A stretch of DNA of 64,000 bases, taken from contig CM055315.2 of the NCBI GenBank assembly GCA_029255685.2, forward strand, positions 48,837,705 to 48,901,704. Direction: 5' to 3'. Each line of letters opens with the position of its first letter. Position 1 is the first letter of the stretch. The position numbers and the translations under genes were made by a program. This DNA is from Silene conica. Taxonomy: Eukaryota > Streptophyta > Magnoliopsida > Caryophyllales > Caryophyllaceae. The notes beneath the pieces are model-generated. The model was not told the origin of the DNA. It saw nothing but the letters and a program-made list of their open reading frames with translations, and made no database searches. Shown in pieces: positions 21,049 to 33,948 of this stretch.

Positions 21049-21595
21049 TCTATGACATACAAGAAAAAGATGAGTCCTGGTTTTAAGTATGGGTACTCAT
21101 TCATATTAAGGTCATAACCTTTAAACATCAGGTTACAAATACAACGACTATATATATATATTAATAGTACTTTCCTACACATGGCTCAGGGGTTACGTAA
21201 CCGCATATCTTTAGACATGGCATAATTATAATACTGATTATTGCATGTATCCACACTATTATGTACTCTATATAAAACAACCATATACTTCTGATATTCG
21301 TACTTTTTCCTTCATATTCATGCCATTCATATAACAGAAGGATTTTATAACCCCTTATCATGCTTTACCACAAATTCCCATCACTTCCTATTCTACCCTT
21401 TTCGCTCGTATTCACTCAAGGTATCCGGGTAGAACTGAGAAGGCCTATGGTTTAGTGTGAGGGGGCCCCAGACTCATACTTCCCCTTGAGTGTGCTCCTA
21501 ACAGTTCTATCCCGGGGTTCATTTTATTTAGACTCTTCCTACATTCATTGGGTTCATTAGGTTAGGCCAGAGGATCGTTCGCTCGGATACCACTT
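21049..21595 (-). other. Leader and primer site of the Ty3 element
   Basis: The primer site TGGTATCCGAGC (minus strand, 21592-21581) differs by one base from the tRNA-iMet type and lies three bases from the LTR end at 21596. About 530 bases of untranslated leader follow up to the gag start. Confidence 0.8.
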
Positions 21596-22366
21596 TGTAA
21601 CACCCTCATTTATTTAGGGGCCTGAACTAGGACTCCTGAAATAACCAAGGGTGTTACCATCTCGGTTACCCGAGGTAGTAGATAAGAAAGGAAGAATACA
21701 GTACGTTATTAAGTAATTAAACGTTAAACAAATGTCTCAAAGGTACAACTTTCTATAAAACCAAAACTAAAAGTTCAGACACGGTGAAAGACTAAGTGAA
21801 AGAACTAGCACTAGGTAGGTCTGGTCCATCGCCTCTCCACCGTTCCAGCATCCATAAGTCTAAACCTTTCATTCTGCTCCCCAATAAATTGGATCAACAC
21901 AGACACAAACAAACAAACAGGGTCAACACGAGCTTGAGTAGGTAATATAATTAGGACATGAAATAATACAATATACATTTCCTCCATCTCCTCAACATTC
22001 ATTTCTCTACTTCACCTCTAACACACCACACCTCCCATTGCCATATCACAAGACCCATTTCACAAGCCCCGTTCTCCACAGTAATCAATAATAATCATTT
22101 AATCACAATATTTCACAACTAAATATATCAATCAGATAATGAGTATCCTCATGTCAGATCACAATCACAGACATAGATATTCCCCTACCTCGAAACTGTG
22201 GAAGATAACGGCAAGTGAGCAACTGCTACTAAAAGTGTTCCACGCGGAAACCTCCACCTAAACATTTATTATATAGTGAATTAAAATCCTTCTAAACCTT
22301 TATGTCACACTTATACTACTATAAATGGTAACTTTCTAAAAGTAGAAAGTTTCCTAAAGTGGAAAC
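21596..22366 (-). repeat. Ty3 5' LTR, inner part
   Basis: The minus strand ends GGTGTTACA at 21596. It contains a perfect hairpin CTCGG-GTAA-CCGAG (minus strand, about 21674-21661). Broken at 22366 by a nested element; target GAAAC occupies 22362-22366. Confidence 0.85.
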
Positions 22367-24704
22367 TGTAACACCCCGATTTATTAACGAGCCTTTGGCA
22401 AGACATCCTCAGTAAATTGAGCTGTTACCATCTCGGAATATCCGAGGTAGTGAATAACAAAGTAAATCAAACCAAAGTACTGTATATAAAAGCTGATAAA
22501 ACTTAAACTTCGATGTTACAAATACTACACATCGGAAATTAAAGTACAACTGATAACTACAAAGTATGCGATCTACATCTAAGTCGGTCCATCCAAGTGC
22601 TCACGCCATCCCATGCTCCCACAGCACCATCTTTCCTGTCAAAACTGCTCCCCATCACGGATCATCACAGGTGTCACACGAATACACAGGGTCAACCACG
22701 AGGTTGGGTAGGAAAACGCATTAATAAAACGTAAATGATAATAGATTAGAACACCACTTCGCCTCCATATCACCAGTCATCCAATTCACCACCATCACAC
22801 CAATCCTTCCATCAAATCACACCTTCCATCACACCACCCCTTCCATGGCCATATCACAAGTCCCTTATCACAAGACCCATATCACAAGACCCATTTCACA
22901 AGCCCCGTTCTCCGCAATAATCAATAATCATTCAATCACAATATTCAATAATCACAAATAAATATATCAAGCAGATAATGAGTATCCTCATGTCATCACA
23001 ATTACAAACATAGATCTTCCCCTACCTTAATCGCGGAATGACAACCGAACAGCTGCTAGAAATGTTCCACCTCGAACAACCGAACTCTGTTCCTATAATT
23101 ATTACTGACTATCAATTCGTACCCATACAATCACATACTAAAAGTTACTTGACCATGTCATATGCTCATAACATATAATAACTACACACTTATAAACATG
23201 CTCCTAATCATGTCAATTATTATCAACTCCTCATTCGTATCAATCATCACTAGTCAGTTACAACTTACTAATTATAGACCTACTATATATAGATTTACTA
23301 AATATGACATACGATCCATTACTCAATCATTATAAAATTAATAGCAACAATAATTTAAATAATTAAACATAGGCACAATATATTTATTAATGATAATATA
23401 ATCTCAATTTTTTTGCAAAAACATGATTAATAACAATAACAATAATACTACTCACATTATTATCATACTGTACATAAACATAATATTAATAATAATAATA
23501 ATAATAGTAATAATCCAACCAATAATAATTATAATAATAATAAGAATAACAATATTGATAAGTAATAAGAATAGCAATTACACAATGGCCAAAACAAGGA
23601 AAAATAACGTGAACAGCAACACACGAACAACAACACGAACAAACAGCCCCCGTCAACACCAACCACCCTCACAAACCCCTGACCCGACACCACTAGCAGC
23701 CTCGGTTTTCCCCCAGTGGCACCACCAGTCCCTTCCCAGAGCCGCGGCGATTCCAGCGGGACAGTCAGTGGCTGTCGGCACCCGAGCACCACCCATAGCT
23801 CACCCTACAAACTCGGCCTCTCCGTTACCCGGTTCTAACGTGTTTCCACCACCCCGTGCAAAAACCACCGTAACAACCGACACAAACGCCACAACCCACC
23901 GCGAGAACCGCCAGCCAAAACTCAGACTACCCTCTACTGACCTACCCCAACACCCATAACAATCGTGACCAACAACTTATTCGAATTCAATTATAAACAT
24001 CCTCGTTCAAACCCATTCTGAAACGATTATAAACTGTTTCTAACACAGTGATAAAACAGCCCTTTCTGACGGTCAACGACGGTCAACGACGACTTCCTTA
24101 CGGTCTATACACGACTATTATACATCCTCAATCAACAATACGTAACAATTAGAGATAATGAACGTACATACACAAAGGATTTTACACGACAAACTCAAGG
24201 GAAAACAGGAAATAACGAAGGAGATGGTGACTATACCTCCTTGCCACTGACAACCTTAACCCTCCGTGTAATCCTCCCTTCCCGATCTCTGTTGTGGCGG
24301 CAACAACCGTGTAGGAGCAGTTGGGTGTCGATAGGGTTAGGTCTAGGGTTTTGGGTAAGTTCTTATATGACGGCAGTGTATCACTTGTGAGGTGTTTGTG
24401 TTAATGTGTTAAACTTTGTCGAGATGGGCTGCTCTATGGCACGCACTTCGAGGCCCAATTCCGTTACTCAAAACATAAATTAGTACTAATACTCATAACC
24501 GACACTTCACTTATAACACATAAAGTATAACGACATTATTCAATACATTAATTATCGAATATCACCTTCTAAATAACCATCCAAGACGTCAACATAATAA
24601 TATAAACGCTTATTCGATAATTAATTATCGAATATAAAAGCCTTGTAAATATCAACACGAAAAAAAATAATAAATAATATTAAAGTAAAATACGGTGTAT
24701 TACA
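22367..24704 (-). repeat. 3' LTR of the LARD-like element
   Basis: 2338 bp. On the plus strand it begins TGTAACACCCCG and ends GGTGTATTACA. A purine tract (minus strand, in AAGGAGGGAAGAC, 24705-24717) abuts it. A hairpin CTCGG/CCGAG lies at 22432-22446. A reading frame over 23423-23959 is proline-rich and includes AAT-repeat-encoded isoleucine runs; I do not consider it a gene. Confidence 0.9.
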
Positions 24705-27700
24705 GTCTTCCCTCCTTAAAAAAATGAACTATCAAAATAGAATAGCAATTACTAATTTTTAACTCAAATAAGCATCCGTAATAAACTCATATCAATTATC
24801 ATGTAATCATATAACCTCGAACAAAATAAGAGTATTAGGATCGGTAAAATCTTGTTACGCAGTGGAATAGAATCAGAGTAGTTAACACTTATATACCTTT
24901 GAAATTTTTAACAAAAAGTCCATATATTCACAACAGTGTAAACAATCAAGAACTCATAGTCCATACTTGACAATTTAAAACATTTCATGTTCGTAAACAT
25001 ATTATAGAAATGCGTAGGGCGAAATTTATTAACGGAATTAAACATGGAGCATTGACATATTTCACAAGGTTTACACAACTCATAGTTTAACAAGACCGTT
25101 TAACATTCCTAGATATCAATAAGTTAACAAAATCACTTAGGTACATTCCTCATCCACTCACATTACATCATTTATTATGAAACTATTAATACATATGGCT
25201 TGCAAAATAAGGGTTTTATCTAACACGCAGCAATTAAACATTCGGGCAGGATTTCATCAATGCGTAACTACAGAATTTGTCATGTTGCAGTCACTATAAT
25301 TATCAAAACATCAAACTTTATCATGGATAATCATCACTGTGAAAACAGTTTGAAACTTTTGAAACATTAAAGTGGTAATTTGCGACAATTTATAAATACG
25401 AGCCAAAAGACAATATTACAAGCTATAGATCGAAACAAGACTACATAGAGAGATCCTGACTCTTCTTCACTAAAAGATTGTTTTTCTAGTGCATGCCTTA
25501 TGAAAATTTTAACAATAAACGTAAATGAATTTACAAGACTAGTACCTCCATAAATCACATGTCAACCAGTTAATAACTCAATATATAATGACCAGGTTTT
25601 TCAATATAGCAATATACAATTCTCTTTATGGCATACCAGTATACTTGAAGATATTATGAAAATTAGAAATCGCAGGGAACTAGACAGAGATAAACCATCG
25701 ATATACGAAACAACATCAACAAGATTCACATTGTTCAAAATGATCAGAATTACGTATAACAGTTAGGTTGTTATATCATGTTAATAAGTTTACCAGTCAA
25801 ATTTCTTCTACTACTTGTCACGACTCTTTCTGATAAATATGATTTTAACCTCACGTACGAACGTCACGTCTTTTAATTTGAGGTCATGTCACCAAAAAAA
25901 AAACGTCACTATTATTGAAAACATTTTGTATAGAAGTAAGCAAAATTTACGCTATTATGTAATAAGGTGCATATTCATGTTACTAATGTTATATCAGGAT
26001 ATCACGGAACCACATCACATAATCCACATTTGACTAAACTTTTATATGAACTTACATATCTCACAATTCACCAATTAAACATTATGCAACAACTTACAAA
26101 AATCATAATCAAATAACAGCTTAACTAACGTGCGCGTGATTATAGTTTTTAGAAAATGTGGGGAATAAGTTAAACAGAGGAAATTATTTAATACAATCTT
26201 TTTACAACTCAATCGGTCTGGACAAGAACTTTACAGCAATTCGACAGAAAATTAGGCAACTTGCAAAAATCACAATTCAATAGTTGCTCTTACGATTTTA
26301 CATGGCGTATCATTTTGCAAACGCGAAGACACATTCTGAACAGTAGAGTTGGATTTATACATAACAATCACCAGGTTTTTAACTGATTTCCTTTACAAAT
26401 GATGGGTCGAAACGAAACTATGCAGTAACAATCCGACCACTGTCAACTAAAGTATTTATTTCTCTCAAAATATAACTCCTATTAACATGAAACCAAAGAC
26501 ATTGGAAAGTTAACTAAAAAGGTTATCATACATAAAAAGTGTCATACACATATAGAGAACACATTTTAAAGGGCAGCTCTCGCAAGCAAGGTGACATTCT
26601 GAAAATTTATCAAAAATTTGCGTCCCTTACAATCACTTCACACTATCACATTCAAATACGACCATACATGTTGACAAGTCATTCGAAGCGTTGGAATCAC
26701 ATTGTACCAAATTAACATCATTATTTCAAACTGAAATCGTCATCTACAAGACGGTAATATTGCGAAATTGAGAAGTAGCATCACGAAAAGATTCAATAGT
26801 TACACATGTGTGAACAATGCATTAGTTCCTACCATTGTACAATTACAACACAATAGTATGTAAATATGTATACCAGAAACCACCAAGGTGCCACTTATAG
26901 AAACATGACTCTCTACTAAACTAATTGGGTGTCAAAAGAAACTGCCATATATACCTTAAGTACGATCTATGCAACACATAACCCTAGAGTACTCATGGCT
27001 TGGGGGTAACACATTCCGCATTTCACTAGACATGGATTGCTAAAGCAATTAGTAAAATAATAACAATTGTAAATTTCAAATTCCGATCACATTTGCCTAG
27101 TAAGCCCATCAGTAAACTCTTGGAAAGTATAAGGCATGTAAATAAGAAGTGTATACACACATAGAATAGTAACAGGCAATTATCAACGGGCACGACATCC
27201 GGTTCGGTCTACTAGCTTTACCCATAAGACTTAACTTGGTTCCACCTCCTATAACGACATAGCATAGTTGGCTCTACTAACGATTCTAGTCAATCACGAT
27301 CATATCTCTCCTACATCTATCCTTTTAGGTAGCTATAGCTTATCAACTTATTACACATATCGTTATACTATATCTCTACCTAACGGTGCAGGGATCATAT
27401 ATCATTATACTATATTTCTACCTAACGGTCCAGGGATCATATAGTCGCATGCATATCACCATATATATACAAGTAAGCTCATATTCAAAAACTCTTGTTC
27501 TCAATACCAGAAATAGGACATCTCAATCAACATTCAACATCAGTCTCATGATTCGCAGTATATATTACCAACCATATTTCACACCATAACTTACCTCATT
27601 CCTTCTTCTGCAAGAACGTTAGTACAAGATAACTAGGTCACCATATAATCTACCCCACTTTTCAATTACTCTCATTGGGTTCCCGAGATAGAACAGAAAG

Positions 27701-27854
27701 GGCCCAGGTTTGGTGTGAGGGGGCCCCTAACTCATCCCGTTCCTTTTTGGGGCTCCTATCAGTTTCATCTCGGGGTTCATTTTATTTGACTCTTCCTACG
27801 TTCATTATTATTCATTTGGTTTAGGCCTGAGGATCGTCCGCTCTGATACCACTT
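24705..27854 (-). other. Non-coding internal region of the LARD-like element
   Basis: Purine tract at one end and primer site TGGTATCAGAGC (minus strand, 27851-27840) at the other. The short open frames within have no known domain. About 250 bases next to the primer site contain 'gagatagaacagaaagggccc' and 'cagtttcatctcggggttc', related to the leader of the enclosing Ty3 element near 21430-21520. Confidence 0.85.
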
Positions 27855-28946
27855 TGTAACACCCCGATTTATTAAGGAGCCTTTGGCAAGACATCGTCAG
27901 TAAATTGAGCTGTTACCATCTCGGAATATCCGAGGTAGTGAATAACAAGTAAATCAAACCAAAGTACTTTATATAAAAGCTAATAAAATTTAAACTTCGA
28001 TGTTACAAATACTACACAGCGGAAATTAAAGTACAACTGATAACTACAAAGTATGCGATCTACATCTAAGTCGGTCCATCCAAGTGCTCACGCCATCCCA
28101 TGCTCCCACAGCACCATCTTTCCTGTCAAAACTGCTCCCCATCACGGATCATTACAGGTGTCACACGAATACACAGGGTCAACCACGAGGTTGAGTAGGA
28201 AAACGCTTTAATAAAACGTAAATGATAATAGATTAGAACACCACTTCGCCTCCATATCACCAGTCATCCAATTCACCACCATCACACCACTCCTTCCATC
28301 ACATCACACCTTCCATCACACCACCCCTTCCATGGCCATATCACAAGTCCCTTCTCACAAGACCCATATAACAAGCCCCGTTCTCCGCAATAATCAATAA
28401 TCATTCGATCACAATATTCAAGAATCACAAATAAATATCTCAACTAGATAATGAGTATCCTCATGTCATCACAATTACAAAAATAGATATTCCCCTACCT
28501 CAATCGCGGAATGACAACCGAACAACTGCTAGAAATGTTCCACCTCGAACAATCGAACTCTGTTCCTATAATTATTACTGAATATTAATTCGTACCCATA
28601 CAATCACATACTAAAAGTTACTTGACCATGTCATATGCTCATAACATATAATAACTACACACTTATAAACATGCTCCTAATCATGTCAATTTTTATCAAC
28701 TCCTCATTCGTATCAATCATCACTAGTCAGTTACATTTTACTAATTATTGACCTACTATATATAGATTTACTAAATATGGCATACAATCCATTACTCAAT
28801 CATTATAAAATTAATAGCAACAATAATTTAAATAATTAAACATAGGCACAATATATTTATAAATGATAATATAATCTCAATTGTTTTGCTAAAACATGAT
28901 TAATAACAATAACAATAATACTACTCACATTATTATCATACTATAC

Positions 28947-29036
<90 letters not shown>

Positions 29037-30217
29037 GTAATCCAACCAATAATAATTATAATAAGAATAAGAATAACAATATTGATAAGTAATAAGAATA
29101 GCAATTACACAATGGCAAGACAAGGAAAAATAACGTGAACAACAACACACAAACAACAACACGAACAAACAGCCCCCGTCAACACCAACCACCCTCACAA
29201 ACCCCTGACCCGACACCACTAGCATCCACGGTTTTCCCCCAGTGGCACCACCAGTCCCTTCCCTGAGCCGCGGCGATTCCAGGGGAATAGTCAGTGGCTG
29301 TCGGCACTAGAGCACCACCCATAACTCACCCTACAAACTCGGTCTCTCCGTTACCCGGTTCTAACGTGTTTCCACCACCCCGTACAAAAACCACCGTAAC
29401 AACCGACACAAACGCCACAACCCACCGCGAGAACCGCCAGCCAAAACTTAGACTACCCTCTACTGACCTACCCCAACACCCATAACAATCGTGACCAACA
29501 GCTTATTCAAATTCAATTATAAACATCCTCGTTCAAACCCATTCTGAAACGATTATAAACTGTTTCTAACACAGTGATAAAACAGCCCTTTCTGACGGTC
29601 AACGGCGGTCAACGACGACTTCCTTACAGTCCATACACGACTATTATACATCCTCAATCAACAATACGTAACAATTAGAGACAACGAATGTACATACATA
29701 AAAGATTTTACACGACAAACTGAAGGGAAAACATGAACTAACGAAGGAGATTGTGACTATACCTCCTTGCCACTGACAACGACCCCCTTTGGACCACCTT
29801 AACCCTCCGTGCAATCCTCCCTTCCCGATCTCTGTTGTGGCGGCAGCAACCGTGTAGGAGCAGTTGGGTGTCGATAGGGTTAGGTCTAGGGTTTTGGGTA
29901 AGTTCTTTTATGACGGCAGTGTATCACTTTGTCGAGATGGGCTGCTCTATGGCACGCACATCGAGGCCCAATTCCGTTACTCAAAACATAAATTATTACT
30001 AATACTCATAACCGACACTTCACTTATAACACATAAAGTATAACGACATTATTCAATACATTAATTATCGAATATCACCTTCTAAATAACCATCCAAGAC
30101 GTCAACATAATAATATAAATGCTTATTCGATAATTAATTATCGAATATAAACGACTAGTAAATATCAACACGAAAAAAAATAATAAATAATATTAAAGTA
30201 AAATACGGTGTATTACA
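27855..30217 (-). repeat. 5' LTR of the LARD-like element
   Basis: 2363 bp, matching 22367-24704 throughout. It differs mainly by an expanded AAT microsatellite at 28947-29036 and by scattered substitutions and small indels near 29770 and 29920. Confidence 0.9.
28947..29036. repeat. (AAT)n microsatellite in one LTR
   Basis: About 29 uninterrupted TAA/AAT units. The other LTR of the same element has only about 8 units at the same place (23485-23508), so the tract expanded or contracted after insertion. It causes spurious poly-Ile and poly-Tyr reading frames. Confidence 0.95.
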
Positions 30218-30222
30218 GAAAC

Positions 30223-30535
30223 TTTCCAAAGAAGGAAACCTTCCTATTAAGGAAGCTCTCAAATAAATTACCCGACTCCAACACTACACTAACACAAATA
30301 AATATATTAAACCACCCTAATAATAAAATTCATAAAGTAATAATATCCATAATAATAAATATTAACAATAACAAATACTAATAATAATAAATATTAATAA
30401 TAATAAAACTAGTAAAATAATTAAAACCATTAAATCGATTAGAACAACCCCCTTTTTCCCGACTAACAACACCCGACTCTAACAGCCCTATCACCACCGC
30501 GAAACACCACCTCCGACCACCAACAACACCCGGCC
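30223..30535 (-). repeat. Ty3 5' LTR, outer part
   Basis: Continuation of the LTR interrupted at 22366, after the second GAAAC. 'gaaggaaaccttcc' and AAT-rich sequence continue the AT-rich LTR. It is cut at about 30535 by copia sequence; the boundary is approximate. Confidence 0.65.
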
Positions 30536-30613
30536 TTGTGTTGGAGCCTTGTGTCCTCCACATGTAGTGTGATAACGTCATTGCACATACCCTTGTACGG
30601 ACAAGTGGGAGAT
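30536..30613 (+). other. End of a copia internal region with polypurine tract
   Basis: GGACAAGTGGGAGAT (30599-30613) is identical to the purine tract of the copia element at 5911-5925 and sits directly before an LTR start. The sequence upstream is a truncated stub of the internal region. Confidence 0.8.
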
Positions 30614-31133
30614 TGTTGGGGCTGGTGTCCTTGACAGTTAGTACAATGACTTACTAAATCTCTTAAAGGATCACAAGGGCATACTTCAGTATCTTTATCA
30701 GTTGATCCACGTTTATCAATAACGGTTGGCTTGCTAGATAAGTTTGACGTTATTGTCATACGGATGGCGGTGATCAACTAGTCCCTATACGTCACACCTA
30801 TAGGACACGTTTGAGAGATGTGAAGGTATGAAAATACAGTCACATTTATGCCGGATATGACTAAACAGTTAGTCAGAGGTATTGACTATTAAATTAGTCA
30901 ATAAGACGTTGAGATTATTATTTAATACGGATTAAATAATTTTAGCTAATACGGATTACATGATTAACTCGTAAATTAAATATAAACGGTTATATTTAAT
31001 TAAATATTGTATTCGCGTATTAATATAAACAGTTATATTAATTTGGGCAGTTATACAATATCGTAATTTTATCAGACCATTATTAATACATCGACTGCAT
31101 TAATATCTGATAACAAGTGTACGATTTATACTT
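30614..31133 (+). repeat. Copia LTR, first 520 bp
   Basis: Begins TGTTGGGGCTGGTGTCC after a purine tract, so it starts as a 3' LTR. It contains 'gtcacacctataggacac', shared with the LTR at 5926-7177. It is cut at 31133 by the tandem Ty3 array; sequence that fits the rest of such an LTR resumes at 59912. Confidence 0.8.
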
Positions 31134-33948
31134 TGTAACACCCCCATCATCCTATCCATTAGTAAGTAGGGTTTTCAATTAAAATTCGGATAATGGGCGT
31201 GTCACAATTAAACCAAATGTGGTAGTAGTACCTAACCATGAAATAAAATAGTAAGTTGTCTAGTGCAAAATTAAAATCCAAAGGATAAAATACGATTACA
31301 ACCAAATTTAAAGTTTTGCGGAAGCGAAAATAAGTTCAACGATCTAAAAGAAAGATAAAGTCTTTAAGCATTTGTTTTTGAATGAAACTATTAAGCGCGC
31401 TCTCCTGTGCATCCCACGACTAATTCCCATGAGTACCTGTCACACGATCTGCTCACACAATTTGTGATCACCGCAGGTCCAAACAAGGACAAAACAAATA
31501 AAAGGGTCAATAATAATGTTGAGTAAGGTAAACAATCCGAATAAAGAATAAATGGAATATAAAATCATAACTTAAAAGACATTTTTCAATAATGTGTAAC
31601 AAAAGTGTTTCGAAACATTTAAAACAGAGTATCAGAATAGCCACTGTTAATTGAAGGGAAATAAATAATCTAAAATGATCAAGTATGACATAAGTGTTCG
31701 AAAAGATTCAAATTCATATCCAACCTTTCAAAATAATTCCAAACCAAAGAAACATTTCTTTCCACCAATTTCCAACGTCGGTATATATTTGGATAGAGGC
31801 CGTATGAAGAGGATCCCCTCGCCCTAAACCGGATAAGACGAGGTTCGCCAAATCATGTACTAAACTGTCCTAGAATCCCGAGTGTGCACACCCCTCTAAG
31901 GGCCAACCCCAAAGAGGAAGATAAGAGGACGGGGTCTCGATCAACTAACCCCCATCAGAAGCTCTATATAGGAAGTCCCTCATTATGGAACAACCTACCC
32001 CTCTACCAAAACCGTTTCAAACCAACATGAGAATCCATTTCCAAATAACCAAGATATTTCCTTCAAATTTGATAACTCATCATAAGCTTGTAGAAAAGCA
32101 AAACGGTTTTGGTTCCCAAAACTTTTAAATTCATAAAGCACTTCTTTCCATATCGAACGCAATCCCGTTTCAAGAGATCAAAACAAGCAAATCTTTATCC
32201 ATAATCATTTTGTAAGATAAATTCAACCAATATAAATATTTCAATATAACCAAAAGTCTTATCATGCAAGATAGTAACAAATCGTAACGGTTTAATAAGA
32301 GTGTACGGATAAGCGTTTCCCTTACCTTACGAGCGATTAAAGGTTAGAGAGCCTCTTCTACGAATCCCGACTCTACATAATATTTAAAATAATAGTCACT
32401 TATATGAACGACCATTACTAAGCTACTTGTAGTAAATTATGCGATAACTATACTTTCTCGGTTTTTACAGATTTACAACAGAAACTTTAAATCGTCATAT
32501 CTCCTTCGTTACTAAATGTTTTGAGGTCAGACCAGTGGGGTTTGGTTCCTTAGTGAGTTGTCCATCTTTAATGTCTCGGTGGTAAGAGTCTAAAAACGTG
32601 TGTAAGGGGTCCAAAGTTACAGTCTACCAAAGTTGGTCCAAAGGTGAGTCTTAAAAAGTTACGGGGTGGTAAATACTCTTAACATGTCGAAACTCGTCGA
32701 AACGAAAGCCTAATACACTTTACATTCATTAAACTTTAACATGTGAATAGATGGGTCACTGATTATATTTATATGTATGACTAAATTACCCTTTTATGGA
32801 AAAGTAAGCTTTTAACAAGTATGACTAAATTGAACATTTTTCCCGAACACAACCGAAACTTGTAAAAATCATAACAAATCCAAAACATCATAATTTCGTG
32901 CATGGTCGGTTTTATTGGATTCCTTTATGTGTCTAAAACATATTGTTGGATATGCATGTTGTCTCAAAAATGGGTTTTTCAGATCTAAAAACACGTTTTA
33001 AAAACAGTGGTCAGAAAAAGAGTCATGAAAAGGTTTACATCATAAACCCCTCTTAACAAATCGAAACGAGTTGATTCAAAAGCCTATTATCATCTAGACT
33101 CAATGTAGTTTAACATATTAAGAGATGCGACACTGATTCCTTTTGTAAATATAGTTTGATGACTCTTTAAGTGAGATCTAGTGATTCGGTTAAGCAGAAA
33201 ACAGGCTGTAGTATATGATTTTTCATTTCTAAACGGTTCATGCAAACGTCCTAATTTTTGGTGAGTGATTTTATAACAACTTAAGGAAAGTCCCAAATTT
33301 TTGTTTTCTGAAAATACTCATTTTAACATGTGTTTTGAGATCTACTACATGCATGCTACGTTTTTGACAAAATAACGGTTTTTACTATGTTCAATCCTTT
33401 GCATGCATGGTTGTAGATTCTTAAGTTCATGTTTAGATGTTAAGTGATATGTGAATGCATGTTAAAAGGTTATAAAATCATATTTGAAGAGAAATGTAAG
33501 CTTACTTAGTGTAGAAATCAAGTATTATGCAAGATCCTCCTCTTGTTCTTTCTTCTTCTCCCTCACATCTCCCTCTCCTCCTTTCTTATTTTTTTTGTTG
33601 TGTTTGTGTGTGTTTAAAATCTGAATATTTGCTTATAGGAGGATGGAGAAGGTGTCATTTAATTGGTGTTGAAAATTGGAAAAGAGAGGATATGGGGAAG
33701 GGGGTGGCGGCACAAATGGGGGACAAAGGGGAAAGGGAATCTTCCCATGCATTGGCCAAATCTTTTAGCATGCATTGGTCCATTTGTCTAGAGTGTACGA
33801 TTAAGGATTACGTGACGGAAAAGATGCATGCGACGGTTTTACGTACGAAATTCTCGGTTTTAATTAAATCGTACCCGGATTTAATTAATACTCGAGCTTA
33901 AATAAAAATTATCCGTTAAAATTTATTACGGATATTGCGGGTATTATA
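31134..33948 (-). repeat. Array LTR1 (full length)
   Basis: 2815 bp, from TGTAACACCCCC to GGGTATTATA on the plus strand. It is the only array LTR complete on both sides. Minus-strand frames at 33090-33296 and plus-strand frames at 33527-33901 recur in LTR2, but they lie antisense or in untranslated LTR and carry no domain. Confidence 0.9.

Larger units (their letters stand above)
19894..22366 (-). mobile_element. Ty3/gypsy (chromovirus-type) element fragment: LTR, primer site, gag
   Basis: Read on the minus strand: LTR (resuming at about 30535-30223, then 22366-21596), primer site, leader and gag (21048 to 19894). The gag is cut at the copia junction. Pol is missing. Its LTR is split by the complete element at 22367-30217, whose 5-bp target duplication GAAAC joins the two halves. 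Confidence 0.85.
22367..30217 (-). mobile_element. Complete non-coding Ty3 derivative (LARD-like)
   Basis: A 7851-bp element with two LTRs, primer site, purine tract and a perfect 5-bp target duplication GAAAC (22362-22366 and 30218-30222). Its 3.15-kb internal region has no coding sequence, so it fits the large retrotransposon derivative class that is mobilised in trans. It lies inside the LTR of a related Ty3 element. The two LTRs differ at about 7 of the first ~168 bases, suggesting a moderately old insertion. Confidence 0.93.

Noticed and set aside
23423-23959. 178-residue proline-rich reading frame in the LTR of the LARD-like element
   Set aside because: Begins in AAT repeats without a credible start. 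The counterpart in the other LTR is split into two shorter frames, and no domain is visible.
28896-29225. Poly-isoleucine and poly-tyrosine reading frames
   Set aside because: Products of the AAT microsatellite in an LTR.
33527-33901. 124-residue reading frame, also at 39201-39575
   Set aside because: Lies in LTRs, antisense to the element. Its preservation in two LTRs reflects their near identity, and LTR3 and LTR4 do not keep it.
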